A DNA stretch of 64,000 nucleotides. Source: Chloroflexota bacterium. Lineage in GTDB: Bacteria > Chloroflexota > Ktedonobacteria > Ktedonobacterales > Ktedonobacteraceae. Numbering within the stretch: position 1 is the stretch's first letter; every line of letters begins with the position of its first letter. Below the pieces are notes generated by a model. That model was given only the letters and a program-made list of their open reading frames with translations. It was not told where the DNA came from and did no database searches. The position numbers and the translations under genes are program-made. Location of the stretch: positions 1 through 64,000 of the forward strand of contig VBHI01000216.1 in assembly GCA_005881495.1 (NCBI GenBank). The letters run 5' to 3'. Shown here in pieces: positions 37,401 through 47,236 of the stretch.

Positions 37401-37955
37401 AGCACTCACTTGTCCACGATACACAGATGCTGAACGCCTGAGTGTCGGGATGAATGAAACGATCAGTGCCGTACCAAGCAAAAGTAATAGGAAAGAATAG
37501 ACGACGTTGATCCAGTACCATGTACCACGTGTGATAACCAGCACTGTGAATGCACTACTGATCTCCAACCCCACTTTAGCATGGATCAGATGATGAATAT
37601 CGTTGGTCCAGACCAAAACCAATGTAATGAGAGGTTCAATAGATAGCAGAACCAGCAGACGAGGTGCCAGCCATTTTGTGCGGCCAGTGTACTGGAGCGC
37701 CAAGGTAAGCCACGCCGCTGGCACTATGACGATCCCCAGGTATTCAATGTTGAGCCAAAAGAGTTTAGTGGGCACGTCCGCGCCTGCCAATTCCAAAGCA
37801 TACCCTAGTGACCACACAGCGACGGCCAGCATAAGGATACTGAACGGTGCGATACCAGCCATCAAGCGGCGTCTCCAGGCGAAGAGCGCGAGTCCAGCTG
37901 ATATAACCGCTGCTATGACCACAGGGAATAGATACGGAGTAAACCGCCAGTGCAT
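34482..37955 (-). CDS. Hybrid sensor histidine kinase (7TM, PAS-PAS, HisKA, ATPase, two receivers, Hpt)
   Basis: A 1157-residue BarA-like phosphorelay protein. Residues 1-225: seven membrane helices of the histidine-kinase 7TM type. About 230-480: two PAS domains. His helix about 497 ([15 protein letters not shown]). ATPase domain 600-720 ([36 protein letters not shown]). First receiver about 748 ([13 protein letters not shown]), second about 891 ([24 protein letters not shown]). C-terminal Hpt with the His in [20 protein letters not shown] at 37955 follows AGGAGG; longer forms of the frame run antisense-like through the next gene and are not real. The PAS region holds a 174-bp near-exact duplication. 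It is downstream of a response regulator and probably its partner. Confidence 0.92.
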   Translation of the reverse strand: MHWRFTPYLFPVVIAAVISAGLALFAWRRRLMAGIAPFSILMLAVAVWSLGYALELAGADVPTKLFWLNIEYLGIVIVPAAWLTLALQYTGRTKWLAPRLLVLLSIEPLITLVLVWTNDIHHLIHAKVGLEISSAFTVLVITRGTWYWINVVYSFLLLLLGTALIVSFIPTLRRSASVYRGQVSALCIAVLVPWVSNAVTDFGLSPLPNLDLTPLAFTVTGIAMAWSLFRFRLLDITPVARYAVVESMSDAVIVLDKYNRITDLNPAAQRLLGHTLSELVGQPAALVASAWSDQTERFRDVTEAHEEIVLTVDGTPRSFDLRISPLSGRRGSLTGRLLVLRDITERKQAMEALERAREEQEDSALENARLYLEAYSQRQYFEALMNICPIAVVRIDVDDLIVACNPAFEQLFGYTQVTERFRDVTEAHEEIVLTVDGTPRSFDLRISPLSGRRGSLTGRLLVLRDITERKQAMEAIEQARAAAEAANQAKSAFLAMMSHEIRTPMNAIIGMTGLLLDTSLSSEQREYAETVRSSSDALLTIINDILDFSKIEAGRLELERQPFELRECLESALDLLAARATEKGLDLAYLLDEQVPAAVYGDVTRLRQILVNLLSNAIKFTERGEVVLSVEARQKDGDGRGNHQQPDEESFYELRFAVRDTGIGISEEGKARLFRSFSQVDASTTRRYGGTGLGLAISKRLAELMDGTMWVESQPGVGTTFHFTILAEVAPTGSRPYLDTSQPQLVGKRILIVDDNATNRFILTLQMQSWGLLPYACASGQEALAYVQAAVPFDVAILDMQMLDMDGLMLAKQIRHYRDAQALPLIMFTSLGRREVDIQGVDIAAFMHKPIKLSQLYNALISLFVEHPQPHMPQSEPTELQFDAGLSQRLPLRILLAEDNTVNQKLALRLLERMGYRADVVANGLEVLEALQRQSYDVILMDVQMPEMDGLEASRAIHEGWTAEQRPRIVAMTANAMQGDREECLDAGMDDYLTKPIQIKALQAALERAGWWAKKRTLPLEEPGAIALPIGDAESKVQAAPALDPAVLSELRQFPGEGEPDIVQELAEAFQFETPPLLEALSQAIVEGQPEQLKRAAHNLRGSSNNLGARTMAALSAELEAIGKNGTVERAAELVTHLEQEYQRVCQALAAEIAGVK
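36532..37074. repeat. Near-exact 174-bp duplication inside the hybrid kinase gene
   Basis: 36532-36705 and 36901-37074 are direct repeats 369 bp (123 codons) apart with one mismatch seen, near 36564. Both encode a PAS-domain end that includes [20 protein letters not shown] and [14 protein letters not shown]. The near-identity suggests recent duplication or gene conversion. Confidence 0.9.
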
Positions 37956-38016
37956 CGTGCTCCTCCTTTCACGCCTCATTGTCCAGCCCTTTGGCCGCGC
38001 TCCTTGGTATTCCACC

Positions 38017-38772
38017 TTACTCGTCGGCCCTGGCCCTGTTACGCAGTTCGTCTGCTCTGCTAAGCAACTGCTGAAAAAAATCGCTTTCGGTGATTTCGGC
38101 GACCTCGCTGGCATTCCTGGCCTGATCAATTTCAATGCGTAATTGCTGCACCTGTCGTTGCAGTTGCTGCTCGCGGGCATAGACTTGGCGCGCCATCTCC
38201 TGAAAGACCAGCGCCAATTGCCCCAGCTCATCGGGACGCCGGGCCACTTCGTCCAGGCTTTCAGGTTGAAAGGTATTGGCCTTGATGGCCGCCGCTGCCG
38301 CGGTAACCAGCCCAACCTGTTGCAAATAGTCGACTTCCTGGTCGCGCAGCCACTTTCTCTCCAGGCAAGCAGTGAGCCTGGCACGCAGCAGCACGGGGTT
38401 GAAAGGCTTGGGCAGGTAATCCTGGGCCCCCAATTCAATACATTTGACGACGCTCTCCAGCTCGTCTACGGCTGAGATCATAATCACCGGAATGTCGCGC
38501 AGGCGCGGGTCGGCCTTCAGATGTTCCAGCACTGCATAGCCATCCATTTCGGGCATCTGCACGTCTAGCAACACCAGGTCATATGGCTCGGCCTGGAGTT
38601 TTTCCAACGCCTGTCGTCCGTTTTCGGCCAGGCTGGACCGATAGCCGAGTTTGGTAATGTAGCGGGAGAGCATGATGCGGTTCATGCTGTTGTCGTCCAC
38701 GACCAGGAGCGAGTTGGCGGGGGTGGATGAAGGTTGATTTGTTGTGGTTGCTTCCCCTTGTATCTGGCTCAT
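38017..38772 (-). CDS. Response regulator with C-terminal coiled-coil region
   Basis: A 251-residue protein. The receiver (residues 20-140) has the acidic VVDDNS start, phospho-Asp in [13 protein letters not shown] and lysine in DYLPKPFN. Instead of a DNA-binding domain, residues 160-245 are helical and charged (EMARQVYAREQQLQRQVQQL), a likely coiled coil of the HAMP-to-effector linker kind. It lies 61 bp upstream of the hybrid kinase on the same strand, so the two are probably one operon. It may be a phosphate-accepting partner or a single-domain adaptor; no enzymatic output domain is seen. Confidence 0.88.
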   Translation of the reverse strand: MSQIQGEATTTNQPSSTPANSLLVVDDNSMNRIMLSRYITKLGYRSSLAENGRQALEKLQAEPYDLVLLDVQMPEMDGYAVLEHLKADPRLRDIPVIMISAVDELESVVKCIELGAQDYLPKPFNPVLLRARLTACLERKWLRDQEVDYLQQVGLVTAAAAAIKANTFQPESLDEVARRPDELGQLALVFQEMARQVYAREQQLQRQVQQLRIEIDQARNASEVAEITESDFFQQLLSRADELRNRARADE

Positions 38773-39274
38773 TTCATATCTACTACTTCCCAGCTACTTC
38801 ATCTCCATCGATGTCAACATCAATGTGACCACGACGGAGAAAAGAGCGGAATAAGCAAACGAGTACAGGTTACTGTTCCCCGGAGAACGACGAGATATGA
38901 GAGCAGTCACCGTATGGTTGGTCAGTATTGATGTGGACACTGTCACACCATAAAGTTGAGAGCCCCTAACGAAATAAGACCCGACACAAGCAAATTGTGA
39001 ACAAAAACGCTCGCCCTTATTGTGTATGCTGAAGTATATCAAGACGGAAGTAATAATACAAGGGATTTTCCTGGATTGGCAACCGTTACTGAACTATGCT
39101 AAGATAAACTCAAGTTATTTACTTTCTCTGGTCAATTCAACAACGTCCGCTTGGTAGTACTATCATCTGAAATGAAGAGTTCCAGCCCTTCTAGCAGAAG
39201 ACTGACCAATTGCGCAGGAGCTAAGGGTAGCCGGGAACCTTGAATGTAATTCTAAAACAGGGAGAAATCAAGCA
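38773..39274. other. Intergenic region between divergent regulator and MinD-like genes
   Basis: About 500 bp without a supported gene. It should hold two promoters. A fair rightward candidate is TTGGCA (39076-39081), 18 bp, TAAGAT (39100-39105). No palindrome or RNA element was recognised. Confidence 0.5.
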
Positions 39275-40042
39275 ATGTCCACGATCGTTTCGATTCACTC
39301 CTACCGGGGTGGCACTGGCAAATCCAACTTGACCGCCAATCTTGCAAGTAGTCTCGTCCAACAGGGCAAACGAGTTGCCATCGTGGACACAGACATCCAG
39401 TCACCTGGCCTCCACGTCCTGTTCGGGATGAATCCACAGAATATGGGCTTGACCCTCAACGACTACTTGTATGGACGTTGCAGCATTGAGCAAGCGACCT
39501 ACGACGTAACCAGTAAGCTGGGTTCGAGCGTGCCACCGGGAGGAGCCCTCTACCTGATCCCTTCCAGCATCAAAGCCGGGGAGATTACGCGGGTGTTGCG
39601 CGAGGGCTACGAGGTTAACCTGCTCACCGACGGCTTTCGCAAGCTGATGAAGACCTTCCGCCTCGATTACCTCCTCATTGATACCCACCCTGGCTTGAAT
39701 GAGGAGACGCTGCTCTCAATTATCATCTCCGATACGCTGGTGTTGATCCTGCGCCCCGACCAGCAGGATTTCCAGGGAACTGCCGTCACGGTGGAGGTAG
39801 CCCGTAAGCTCAAACTGAAGAAGTTGCTACTGGTGGTGAACAAGGTCCTACCCAAGCTGGATTTTGAGAACCTGAAGCAACAGGTCCAAGCAACCTACAA
39901 TGCACCCGTAGCCGGAATATTGCCGGTGTCGGAGGAAATGATTGAATTGGGCAGCGCTGGCCTCTTCAGCCTGGCGTACCCTGACCATCCATATAGCCAG
40001 GGAGTGCGGGAGGTGGCTGCACAGATATTGAGTGCATCTTGA
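39275..40042 (+). CDS. MinD/ParA-superfamily ATPase
   Basis: A 255-residue ATPase. The deviant Walker A reads YRGGTGKSNLTANLA, so the usual leading lysine (KGGxGK) is arginine here. Asp in IVDTDIQSPG and the switch region DYLLIDTHPGLNEET follow the family. The fold matches MinD/CpaE-type position or flight ATPases, and VAGILPVSEEMIELG near the C-terminus supports MinD-like rather than plasmid ParA. There is no parB, minC or minE next to it. Its partner is unknown. A ribosome site AGGGAG lies 11 bases before the ATG. Confidence 0.85.
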   Translation: MSTIVSIHSYRGGTGKSNLTANLASSLVQQGKRVAIVDTDIQSPGLHVLFGMNPQNMGLTLNDYLYGRCSIEQATYDVTSKLGSSVPPGGALYLIPSSIKAGEITRVLREGYEVNLLTDGFRKLMKTFRLDYLLIDTHPGLNEETLLSIIISDTLVLILRPDQQDFQGTAVTVEVARKLKLKKLLLVVNKVLPKLDFENLKQQVQATYNAPVAGILPVSEEMIELGSAGLFSLAYPDHPYSQGVREVAAQILSAS

Positions 40043-40187
40043 GATACATCTGATCAGCGCGGCCCCATCCTTACCGGGTATGCCTCGCCGTTGATTACGC
40101 CCTGGCCGATTATCGATCAGGGAGATTCGCCGACGAAGGGAATCACTGATATTCTGCTGATCACATCCTTGACGATACCTTCAACCG

Positions 40188-40628
40188 TTATAGAATAATG
40201 TGCATCGGCCTTTCCGGTGATTTTTCAAAGTCGACGTCAAATACTGGCCCGCCACCAGCGTTCTCAACATGCACTTTGAGTTTATCTAGTGAAACAACAC
40301 GTATTTCCAGGCTCTCGCGGTCATCTTTGACCATCAGCATATCCTCTTGCCAATCTCCCCGCATATCATGCGTTTCGCCAAAGGTGCAGGAAGTGCCCGC
40401 ATGGAATTGCTGCTCGTAATCGTCGTAACCGATTTGTTCAACATCAACAAATTCTTCGGCACCTGGAACGCCTGTCATGCGCATTTCGCAGCGTAGAGCA
40501 TAACCAGAAGCTGCCAACTCGTTTTTCCAGCGTGCTGTTACGGGAAACATCTCGCCATGTGCACTCATGGTGCCGCTGCCATTCCATTCCCCAACCAACT
40601 TTTTTAAGTGGGTACGTTGTGAAATCAT
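40188..40628 (-). CDS. DUF1579-like small beta-barrel protein
   Basis: A 146-residue protein with an N-terminal LKKLVGEWNGSGTMS, the typical opening of the lipocalin-like DUF1579/THAP4-type barrels, followed by alternating strands. These proteins bind small ligands, sometimes haem; the role here is unknown. The third in-frame ATG (40628) is preferred, as AAGGAG then lies 12 bases upstream, while the first two ATG codons touch it. It is next to the cupin gene on the same strand with a 50-bp gap, so they may be cotranscribed. Confidence 0.65.
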   Translation of the reverse strand: MISQRTHLKKLVGEWNGSGTMSAHGEMFPVTARWKNELAASGYALRCEMRMTGVPGAEEFVDVEQIGYDDYEQQFHAGTSCTFGETHDMRGDWQEDMLMVKDDRESLEIRVVSLDKLKVHVENAGGGPVFDVDFEKSPERPMHIIL

Positions 40629-40682
40629 AATGCTCATCATCTCCTTTGTTTTAGTACGCCTTGCAGGACTTTTTAACACTGC

Positions 40683-41060
40683 TTACGCCTGCTGCTGCAT
40701 GGCAGCCATATTACGTCCCACGGCTTCCATGGTCTGATGGTAGCGGTCCAGGGGGCTGAACTCGACATACTCAGTGCCTTCGCCAATCACCGGCGTGTGT
40801 CCAGGTGGGACGTAGTACACATCGCCCGCGTTGTAGACTTCCTCGTGGTCGGTGAACCGGTAGCGCATTTGTCCTCGTACGACATATCCCCAATGTGGGC
40901 ATTGGCAGCGATCATCAGGAAGTCCCTTAAAGAAGGGAGCCGGATCGACCTCCTGTTGAAACGTCCCTAATTCGGCATTCATGCCACCCCACTCAACTGC
41001 TCGGATGGTCCCGAAATCCGCTTCGAGCACTGCGGGTATATCTGCTCTTGATCCTCGCAT
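40683..41060 (-). CDS. Single-domain cupin protein
   Basis: A 125-residue protein with the two cupin motifs: CQCPHWGYVVRGQMRY (metal-binding His and a Glu-replaced position) and AGDVYYVPPGHTPVI (conserved G, P and His). Small cupins bind a metal and a small ligand or act as isomerases. AGGAG lies 8 bases before the ATG at 41060. It precedes the DUF1579-like gene. No substrate can be inferred. Confidence 0.78.
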   Translation of the reverse strand: MRGSRADIPAVLEADFGTIRAVEWGGMNAELGTFQQEVDPAPFFKGLPDDRCQCPHWGYVVRGQMRYRFTDHEEVYNAGDVYYVPPGHTPVIGEGTEYVEFSPLDRYHQTMEAVGRNMAAMQQQA

Positions 41061-41248
41061 AGACTTCTTTCTCCTTTCGTTATGACCGGTAGTCCATTCT
41101 TGCCTTTGCGGTGGTTTCCGCTTCTGCTATAGACAGTGTAAGAGCAACACCTGGAAAAGACATCGGGGAAACTAATCATTCCTGGGAACTCTTTCAGTAG
41201 AGTGAGTGGTTCTTCCATTGGGGAAAAATACCTAAAGATGTGAGGAGG

Positions 41249-44107
41249 CTATGCGATCCCGGAGCGGATGGCGAAGGCAGCAGCAGCAGCACGGTTGTCT
41301 GTACCCGTCTTTGCGCAGATGCGTGCAATATGGTTAGCAACGGTCTTCTCGCTCAGCACTAGTTCCTCGGCAATCTGGCGATTACTCTTGCCGGCCGCAA
41401 CGAGGCACAGCACTTCGACTTCCCGTGAGCTCAGCCCAGCAGGAAATGATCGAGCATTGCGGGAAGATGATTTCTCCGGTAACTGCTCCAGTCGTGCTCG
41501 CACGGCAAGCGCCTCCCCATGCATGCCCAACTCTTGGAACAGGTCAAGCACTAGCTCGAACAGCCTGCGCGCCCGCGCCACACTGCCTCGCCCTCCCTGA
41601 GCGAGGGCGAGCTGACCTTGCGCAACCTGTGTGAGTGCCAGTTCGGGGAGAAGGCCCTCGCGGCGCGCTGTCGCCTCTGCTCTGCCAAGGGAAGCTTGTG
41701 CGTCCGACCAGGCTGCCTGGAAGGTGTACAGTTCACCCAAAATCCGGTCAACCAGCCAATCGAGGAATAATCCCTGGAAGGGAAGCAGCATCGTGGTGTA
41801 GCGTGCAATCCTCTCCCGGTCCTGTAACAACAGGGCCATCTGCGCCAGATAGACCACCACGTTCCCGGTGAGGATGGTTCCAGGCTCGTGTGAGGAGAGC
41901 AGCGTCTCGGTTTCCTGCAGGAAGGCTAGTGCCTCTTGTCGCTTGCCCAGTAGCAACTGGACCCATCCCAGAATAGGTAGGTACCAGATCAATACACCTG
42001 GACCCATTTGGCGAAAGAGGGCCACCGCCTGCGCAAGATACCCTTCGGCTACCTCATACGCATGTTGGCTAACAGCCAGAAGGCCGTGTAGCTGGAGGAG
42101 GAACGCCCGCGGTTCGGGACTAGCCAGGGAGGTGATAGCTGTCTCTGCTTGGGCGAGCCACTGCTCGGCTTCCGCGAAGTTTCCCCGGAAAGCCGCGCAT
42201 CCCGCCAGCCAGGGGTATATGTGGCGCAACTGGTAGGATTCCTGGCAACGATGTGCCGCCCCCATCCGGCGCAGGAGGCTCTCCTTCATCTGGTGAATCT
42301 GGCCACTCCAGAAGTAGGCCAGGGTCAGGCAGGCGCAGCACTCCGCCACCTCCACCTGGTCATCGACGGCAACAGCGAGCGTGAGGGCGCGTTCAAGCAG
42401 TGGGATGCCTGTTGGGAGATCGTTACCACAGGTAACACCCTCGGTGTATTGACCCAGACTTACCGCCAGGAGCGTTCCCAGGTCCACCAGCACCTGAACC
42501 TGCTCCGGACAGGAATACTCGTGCAAGAGCGTGAGCGCTTGCTCAAAGGCAGCCAGGGCCGACGCATGCGCTTCCAGTCGTGCCCAGGCGCGGCCCTGGC
42601 CGTAGGCGGCCCGTGCGGCAGCGACCACGTCAGGCTTTTCGGTAAACCGGACCCGGGCCGCCTCGAACGCCTGCACTGCCTCGTGTTCCACCCCTGCAGT
42701 GAGCGCTGCTTCACCGAGAGCAAGCAACAGCGGTCCTCGGTGCTGATCCTGTTTCTCAAGGAGATCAAGGGCCGCGTGGTAATGGTGCATGGCCTCGCGA
42801 TGAGCAGCGGCACGGACCGCTTGTGCAGCCGCGAGCTCGGAGTAGGTAGCCCCGCGAGCACGATCCCCACTACGGGCAAAGTGGAAGGCGAGCTGGGCGA
42901 GTTGTTGCGCGTCCTCCTGGTCCAGGCGTGCTTCCAGGACGCGCCCGATGAAGCCGTGTAAGCGTCTCCTGCGTGTGGGGGTGACCTCGCTGTAGAGGCA
43001 TTCGCGCAGGGTATCGTGGCTGAAGGTATACATCTCGGGTGGGTCGGAGCGGAGCACTCCCGCACGAACGGTGGTGAGGAGCCCCTCCTCTACCAGTTCC
43101 TCGTCCTGTCCCATCACCTCGGCCAGGAAGCTGCCTGCAAAGGTACGGCCAAGAATCGCGGCAGTGCGCAGCGTCTCGAGCACCTCTGCAGGCAGACGTG
43201 CCAGGCGGTAGTGAATGAGGCCGCTGATACTGGCGGGCAGGCTCTCCGGTAAGGAGGTGCTGATGTTTGCTTGAGAGGGAGTCAAGGTCAGCGTCCCCGT
43301 TTCCAGCCATGCCCGGAGCACCTCTTCCAGGAAGAACGGGTTGCCTTCGCTCTCTTTCCAGAGCAACTGGCTGAGGGTGGGATGGGGAGGGACACCCAGC
43401 AGAACGGTGGTCAGCTCGGTCACATCCGCCTCGGTGAAGGGGTGAAGCGCAAGAACTGTCAGCTGGCGACTCCTGGTCAGGTCCAGGATGCTGCGCTCTA
43501 GTGCCGGGTGACTGGCCAGTTCGTCGGAGCGATAGGCTCCCAAGATGCAGAGACGGGAGGTCGCTTGATGCTGAGCCAGATAGCACAGCAGGTCGAGCGT
43601 GGCCGTGTCGGCCCACTGCAGATCGTCCAGGAGCAAGAGCAATGGACGGGGAACAGCGATGGCGGCCAGAAACAGGCCCACGGCTTCATAGAGCCGCAGG
43701 CGTGTCTGTTCTGGGGGTAACGAGTAACTAGATGGAAGACTCCCCAGGCGCATCGGCAGCTCTGGCAAGATCGTGGCCAGCACGGAGGCCAGCGGGTTGG
43801 TCTGCTCACGCAGTTCGTCCGGCGTGGCCGTGCGGATGTGCTGACCGAGCGCCTCCAGAAACGGCAGGTAGGGCGGCATGCCCTCAGCCTCTGAGGCGCC
43901 TCCGCGCAATACGAGTGCGCCGCTCTGCTCCGCACGCTCCGCCACTTCATTGAGAAGGCGTGTTTTGCCTATGCCTGGTTCACCGCTGACAAACACGACA
44001 TGCGTGTGACCGGTCATGCTGGCCTCAAAGAGGTCCCACAGCTGGTGCAACTCACGTTGCCGACCCGTCAAAGGTGATTGCTGATGGGCTGTCAGGTTTT
44101 GTATCAT
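41249..44107 (-). CDS. LuxR-family ATP-dependent regulator with AAA ATPase and TPR-like repeats
   Basis: A 952-residue protein of the MalT/LAL type. The N-terminal ATPase has Walker A (FVSGEPGIGKTRLL, residues 38-52) and Walker B (PLLLLLDDLQWAD). The middle (residues 370-850) is helical and repetitive, consistent with TPR-like ligand-sensing repeats. The last 65 residues are a LuxR helix-turn-helix (LSSREVEVLCLVAAGKSNRQ). Such proteins oligomerise on ATP and inducer binding and activate transcription. It stands alone with no clear target; the cupin/DUF1579 pair and the dehydrogenase lie on either side. Confidence 0.9.
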   Translation of the reverse strand: MIQNLTAHQQSPLTGRQRELHQLWDLFEASMTGHTHVVFVSGEPGIGKTRLLNEVAERAEQSGALVLRGGASEAEGMPPYLPFLEALGQHIRTATPDELREQTNPLASVLATILPELPMRLGSLPSSYSLPPEQTRLRLYEAVGLFLAAIAVPRPLLLLLDDLQWADTATLDLLCYLAQHQATSRLCILGAYRSDELASHPALERSILDLTRSRQLTVLALHPFTEADVTELTTVLLGVPPHPTLSQLLWKESEGNPFFLEEVLRAWLETGTLTLTPSQANISTSLPESLPASISGLIHYRLARLPAEVLETLRTAAILGRTFAGSFLAEVMGQDEELVEEGLLTTVRAGVLRSDPPEMYTFSHDTLRECLYSEVTPTRRRRLHGFIGRVLEARLDQEDAQQLAQLAFHFARSGDRARGATYSELAAAQAVRAAAHREAMHHYHAALDLLEKQDQHRGPLLLALGEAALTAGVEHEAVQAFEAARVRFTEKPDVVAAARAAYGQGRAWARLEAHASALAAFEQALTLLHEYSCPEQVQVLVDLGTLLAVSLGQYTEGVTCGNDLPTGIPLLERALTLAVAVDDQVEVAECCACLTLAYFWSGQIHQMKESLLRRMGAAHRCQESYQLRHIYPWLAGCAAFRGNFAEAEQWLAQAETAITSLASPEPRAFLLQLHGLLAVSQHAYEVAEGYLAQAVALFRQMGPGVLIWYLPILGWVQLLLGKRQEALAFLQETETLLSSHEPGTILTGNVVVYLAQMALLLQDRERIARYTTMLLPFQGLFLDWLVDRILGELYTFQAAWSDAQASLGRAEATARREGLLPELALTQVAQGQLALAQGGRGSVARARRLFELVLDLFQELGMHGEALAVRARLEQLPEKSSSRNARSFPAGLSSREVEVLCLVAAGKSNRQIAEELVLSEKTVANHIARICAKTGTDNRAAAAAFAIRSGIA

Positions 44108-44301
44108 GGCTCACGCCTTAGAACTTACTGGAGAGCATCTTTCCCTTCACATTCAGCTTGCTCATCCTCATTCAGTGTATCGTATGGCAGAGCAGCGTTT
44201 CAAGTGTTTGCTGCTGGTGATCACTCACATCTTTTCAACGCAAGGTACGGTCGAGCATGAAGCAGACCCAGCGACACGATACCGCAGAGGAAGACAAGCA
44301 G

Positions 44302-45069
44302 TCAGCGCGGCTGCATCCTTATCCCGCCATCTAGTCGGATCACCTCCCCATTGAGCATCTGGTTCTCAATAATATGTCTGGCCAGGGCAGCATACTCATC
44401 TGGTCGTCCCAGACGAGACGGGAACGGCACCTGCTGGCCCAGTGAAATACGCGCGGCTTCCGGCAAACCTCCCAGCAAAGGAGTATCAAAAAGACCGGGA
44501 GCAATCGTCATGACGCGAATTCCATAGCGGGCAAGCTCGCGCGCAATGGGTAACGTCATACCGACAACGCCCCCCTTTGAGGCAGAATACGCCGCTTGCC
44601 CGATCTGACCATCAAAAGCAGCAACGGAAGCAGTAGTAATAATCACGCCGCGCTCACCGCCTTCGTCTGCTTCATTGGTGGACATAGCAGCAGCGGCCAG
44701 CCGGATAATATTGAATGTCCCAATCAAGTTTACCTGGATCACTTTCGAGAAGGATGCCAGGCTGTGTGGTCCATCCTTGCCCAATACTCTTTCGGCTATT
44801 CCTATGCCGGCACAGTTAACCGCCACGTGCAGGCCGCCAAATGTGTCAACCGCAGCCTTCACTGCCGCCTGTGAGGATTCCTCCTCAGCCACATTGGTCT
44901 TCACGAATACTACTGCATCGCCCAGTTCTGCCGCCAGCGCGCTTCCTGTCTCGCTACTCAAATCGGCGATAACCACCTTGGCCCCCAAACCACTCAACAG
45001 CCTGACACATGCTGCTCCCAGGCCAGAGGCGCCACCTGTTACCAGAACACTCTTCTTCTCCAGCTGCAT
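44302..45069 (-). CDS. Short-chain dehydrogenase, 3-hydroxyacyl-CoA dehydrogenase type II-like
   Basis: A 255-residue SDR enzyme. The cofactor motif is TGGASGLG (residues 11-18). ADLSS suggests NAD rather than NADP use. The catalytic Ser is in ITTASVAAF and Tyr/Lys in AAYSASKGG. Sequence style ([32 protein letters not shown]) matches the HSD17B10-like group acting on 3-hydroxyacyl-CoA or branched acyl-CoA. It is a single gene, so the pathway cannot be read from neighbours. Confidence 0.85.
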   Translation of the reverse strand: MQLEKKSVLVTGGASGLGAACVRLLSGLGAKVVIADLSSETGSALAAELGDAVVFVKTNVAEEESSQAAVKAAVDTFGGLHVAVNCAGIGIAERVLGKDGPHSLASFSKVIQVNLIGTFNIIRLAAAAMSTNEADEGGERGVIITTASVAAFDGQIGQAAYSASKGGVVGMTLPIARELARYGIRVMTIAPGLFDTPLLGGLPEAARISLGQQVPFPSRLGRPDEYAALARHIIENQMLNGEVIRLDGGIRMQPR

Positions 45070-45218
45070 ACTTGTTCCCTTTCATCAAGTTAGTGCCAGT
45101 GCAAGAACCACACCTGGCATGCTATCCCGATAGCACTATATCCCGTCAGAGAAAAAATGTCACGGGTGAGATCAGAATACGCTATAATCAGAGCACATGA
45201 AACAAGAATGATACGATA

Positions 45219-47114
45219 ATGATGAAAAGAAAAAGGTATTTGCCAGTGATCACCAAACCCGAGCGCCTACACGCTCTCGAAAATCAAATACATCGCCTGC
45301 ACAGGCGCATAGACGCATTAAACCAGCGCAGTAATCGCCTTTCGTGGGTGCGCCTGGCAATCTTCCTCCCTGGCTTTTTCCTGGCCATTCTCGTTTTTTT
45401 CCTGGCAGGGTGGCCCTGGTCTCTCGCCGTCGCCTTTATCACACTTGCCTGTTTTAGCATCGCTGCGTACTTTCATCGCCAGGTTGAGCGCAGCATTACC
45501 AGGCACAAGATCTGGTTGCAGATCAAATCAATACACGTGGCCCGCATTCGACTGGACTGGGCCAACATTCCATCCATTAGCACAAAATCATCACAGGCGG
45601 ACCACCCTTTTGAAACGGATCTCGACATCACCGGAGAGCGCTCACTGCACCAGCTTATCACCACGGCCGTCTCATTCGAGGGCAGACAGCGCGTCCGCGA
45701 GTGGTTGCTGAACACAACGCCAGACCCCCAGACCATACGCCGGAGACAGACATTGATACAAGAGCTGGCTCCCCTCTCCCGTTTCCGCGATAATCTTAGC
45801 CTGAAAACGCTTCTTGCTTCAACAAACGTTGCAGAACACCTGGAAGGGAAAAGGTTACTGAACTGGCTGAAGGAGCAGGATAAATATAAACAATCTCATG
45901 TAACCGTCACAGTAGCCATCGCTTTATCAGCGCTCACTATAACCCTCCTGCTCTTGAATAGCCTCGCACTCATTGGCCCTCAATTCTGGATCATCGCCTT
46001 GATACTCTCCATCGGCTGGTTCTCTTTCAAACGCAAGGAACGCGGCGACCTCTTCGAGGACGCCTACTTTTTGCGTGATGCCTTTGCGCAACTCAGCACC
46101 GTCTTTGGGTACCTGGAAACCTATCCCTACGGCAACAAACAGCACGTAAAAGAGTTGTGCGAGCCGTTCTTTATTGATCCATCCCGCAGCCCTTCCATAC
46201 TATTAAAAAGGCTCTCGCGCATCGCGTCAGCTGCCACGCTGGCAAAGAATCCATTCCTCTGGCTCATTGTGAATGCCCTGCTGCCGTGGGATGTCTACGT
46301 GGCCATTCGACTGAACCACTTCAAGGCACTGATAACCGCCGTTTTACCCGCATGGCTCGATACCTGGTTTGAGCTTGAAGCTCTCAGTTCACTCGCCAGC
46401 TTTTCCTACCTGAACCCGGAGTACAATCAACCTGAATTGCTAGTAGACGCGGAGCACGCGGGGCACGCGGAGCATAGCAACCACTGCATGTTCAGCGCCA
46501 GTGGTCTGGGGCATCCACTGATTGTAGCTGAACAAAAAGTCGTCAATGATTTCACCATGAACCAGCCGGGCCAGGTAGTCATTGTCACGGGCTCAAATAT
46601 GTCAGGCAAAAGCACATTTTTGCGCACATTAGGGATCAACCTCTGCCTGGCCTATGCCGGTGGACCGGTCAACGCCGCTTCCTTCCAGGCCTCCCTCTTC
46701 AAGATTTTTACCTGTATCATGGTCAGCGATTCCGTGACCGGTGGCTACTCCTATTTCTATGCGGAAGTGAAACGCCTCAAAGCTCTGTTACAAGAACTGG
46801 AGCGAGACGACAAATTGCCCCTTTTCTTCCTCATCGATGAAATCTTCAAAGGCACCAATAACCGCGAGCGATTGATCGGCAGCCGTGCCTATATCCAGAC
46901 CCTGGTCGGACGAAACTGCCTTGGCGTCATTTCAACACACGACCTGGAGCTTGTGCACCTGGCCGATGAGTCACCACTAATCAAAAACTATCATTTCAAA
47001 GAAGAAGTCATCGACGGTCAAATGGTCTTTGATTACATCTTGCGCCCCGGCCCATGCCCCACAACGAACGCGCTCAAAATCATGCAGATGGAAGGTCTAC
47101 CTATCGAAGCATGA
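45219..47114 (+). CDS. Membrane-associated MutS-like ATPase
   Basis: A 631-residue protein. The C-terminal third is a MutS-type ATPase: Walker A in TGSNMSGKSTFLRTLGINL, FYAEVKRLKALL, Walker B in FFLIDEIFKGTNNRER and the switch His in VISTHDLELVHLA. The N-terminal mismatch-recognition and connector domains of real MutS are missing. There are instead hydrophobic segments at about residues 48-88 and 225-265, suggesting membrane association. Homologous proteins are known as MutS-like outside mismatch repair; the function is not established. It is not in an operon with mutL. Confidence 0.85.
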   Translation: MMKRKRYLPVITKPERLHALENQIHRLHRRIDALNQRSNRLSWVRLAIFLPGFFLAILVFFLAGWPWSLAVAFITLACFSIAAYFHRQVERSITRHKIWLQIKSIHVARIRLDWANIPSISTKSSQADHPFETDLDITGERSLHQLITTAVSFEGRQRVREWLLNTTPDPQTIRRRQTLIQELAPLSRFRDNLSLKTLLASTNVAEHLEGKRLLNWLKEQDKYKQSHVTVTVAIALSALTITLLLLNSLALIGPQFWIIALILSIGWFSFKRKERGDLFEDAYFLRDAFAQLSTVFGYLETYPYGNKQHVKELCEPFFIDPSRSPSILLKRLSRIASAATLAKNPFLWLIVNALLPWDVYVAIRLNHFKALITAVLPAWLDTWFELEALSSLASFSYLNPEYNQPELLVDAEHAGHAEHSNHCMFSASGLGHPLIVAEQKVVNDFTMNQPGQVVIVTGSNMSGKSTFLRTLGINLCLAYAGGPVNAASFQASLFKIFTCIMVSDSVTGGYSYFYAEVKRLKALLQELERDDKLPLFFLIDEIFKGTNNRERLIGSRAYIQTLVGRNCLGVISTHDLELVHLADESPLIKNYHFKEEVIDGQMVFDYILRPGPCPTTNALKIMQMEGLPIEA

Positions 47115-47236
47115 ACCGTTTGTAGGGGCCGATTTATCGCGCCCACCTGGGAAGCCTATTCAGAGTCATGAACCGTTTGTAGGGGCCGATTTATCGTGCC
47201 CATCGCCGATTTATCGGCCCCCACCTGGGAAGCCTA
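47110..47236. repeat. Direct repeat with GGGGCCGAT palindromic core
   Basis: A block starting CATGAACCGTTTGTAGGGGC occurs twice (from 47110 and from 47167), each ending in ACCTGGGAAGCCTAT. The second copy carries an extra 20 or so bases (CATCGCCGATTTATCGG). GGGGCCGATTTATCGGCCCC-like pairing makes it resemble the other dispersed palindromes. Confidence 0.7.

Noticed and set aside
37956..38438. Long N-terminal extension of the hybrid kinase frame
   Set aside because: It is antisense-like nonsense through the response regulator gene; the AGGAGG-preceded ATG at 37955 is the clear start.
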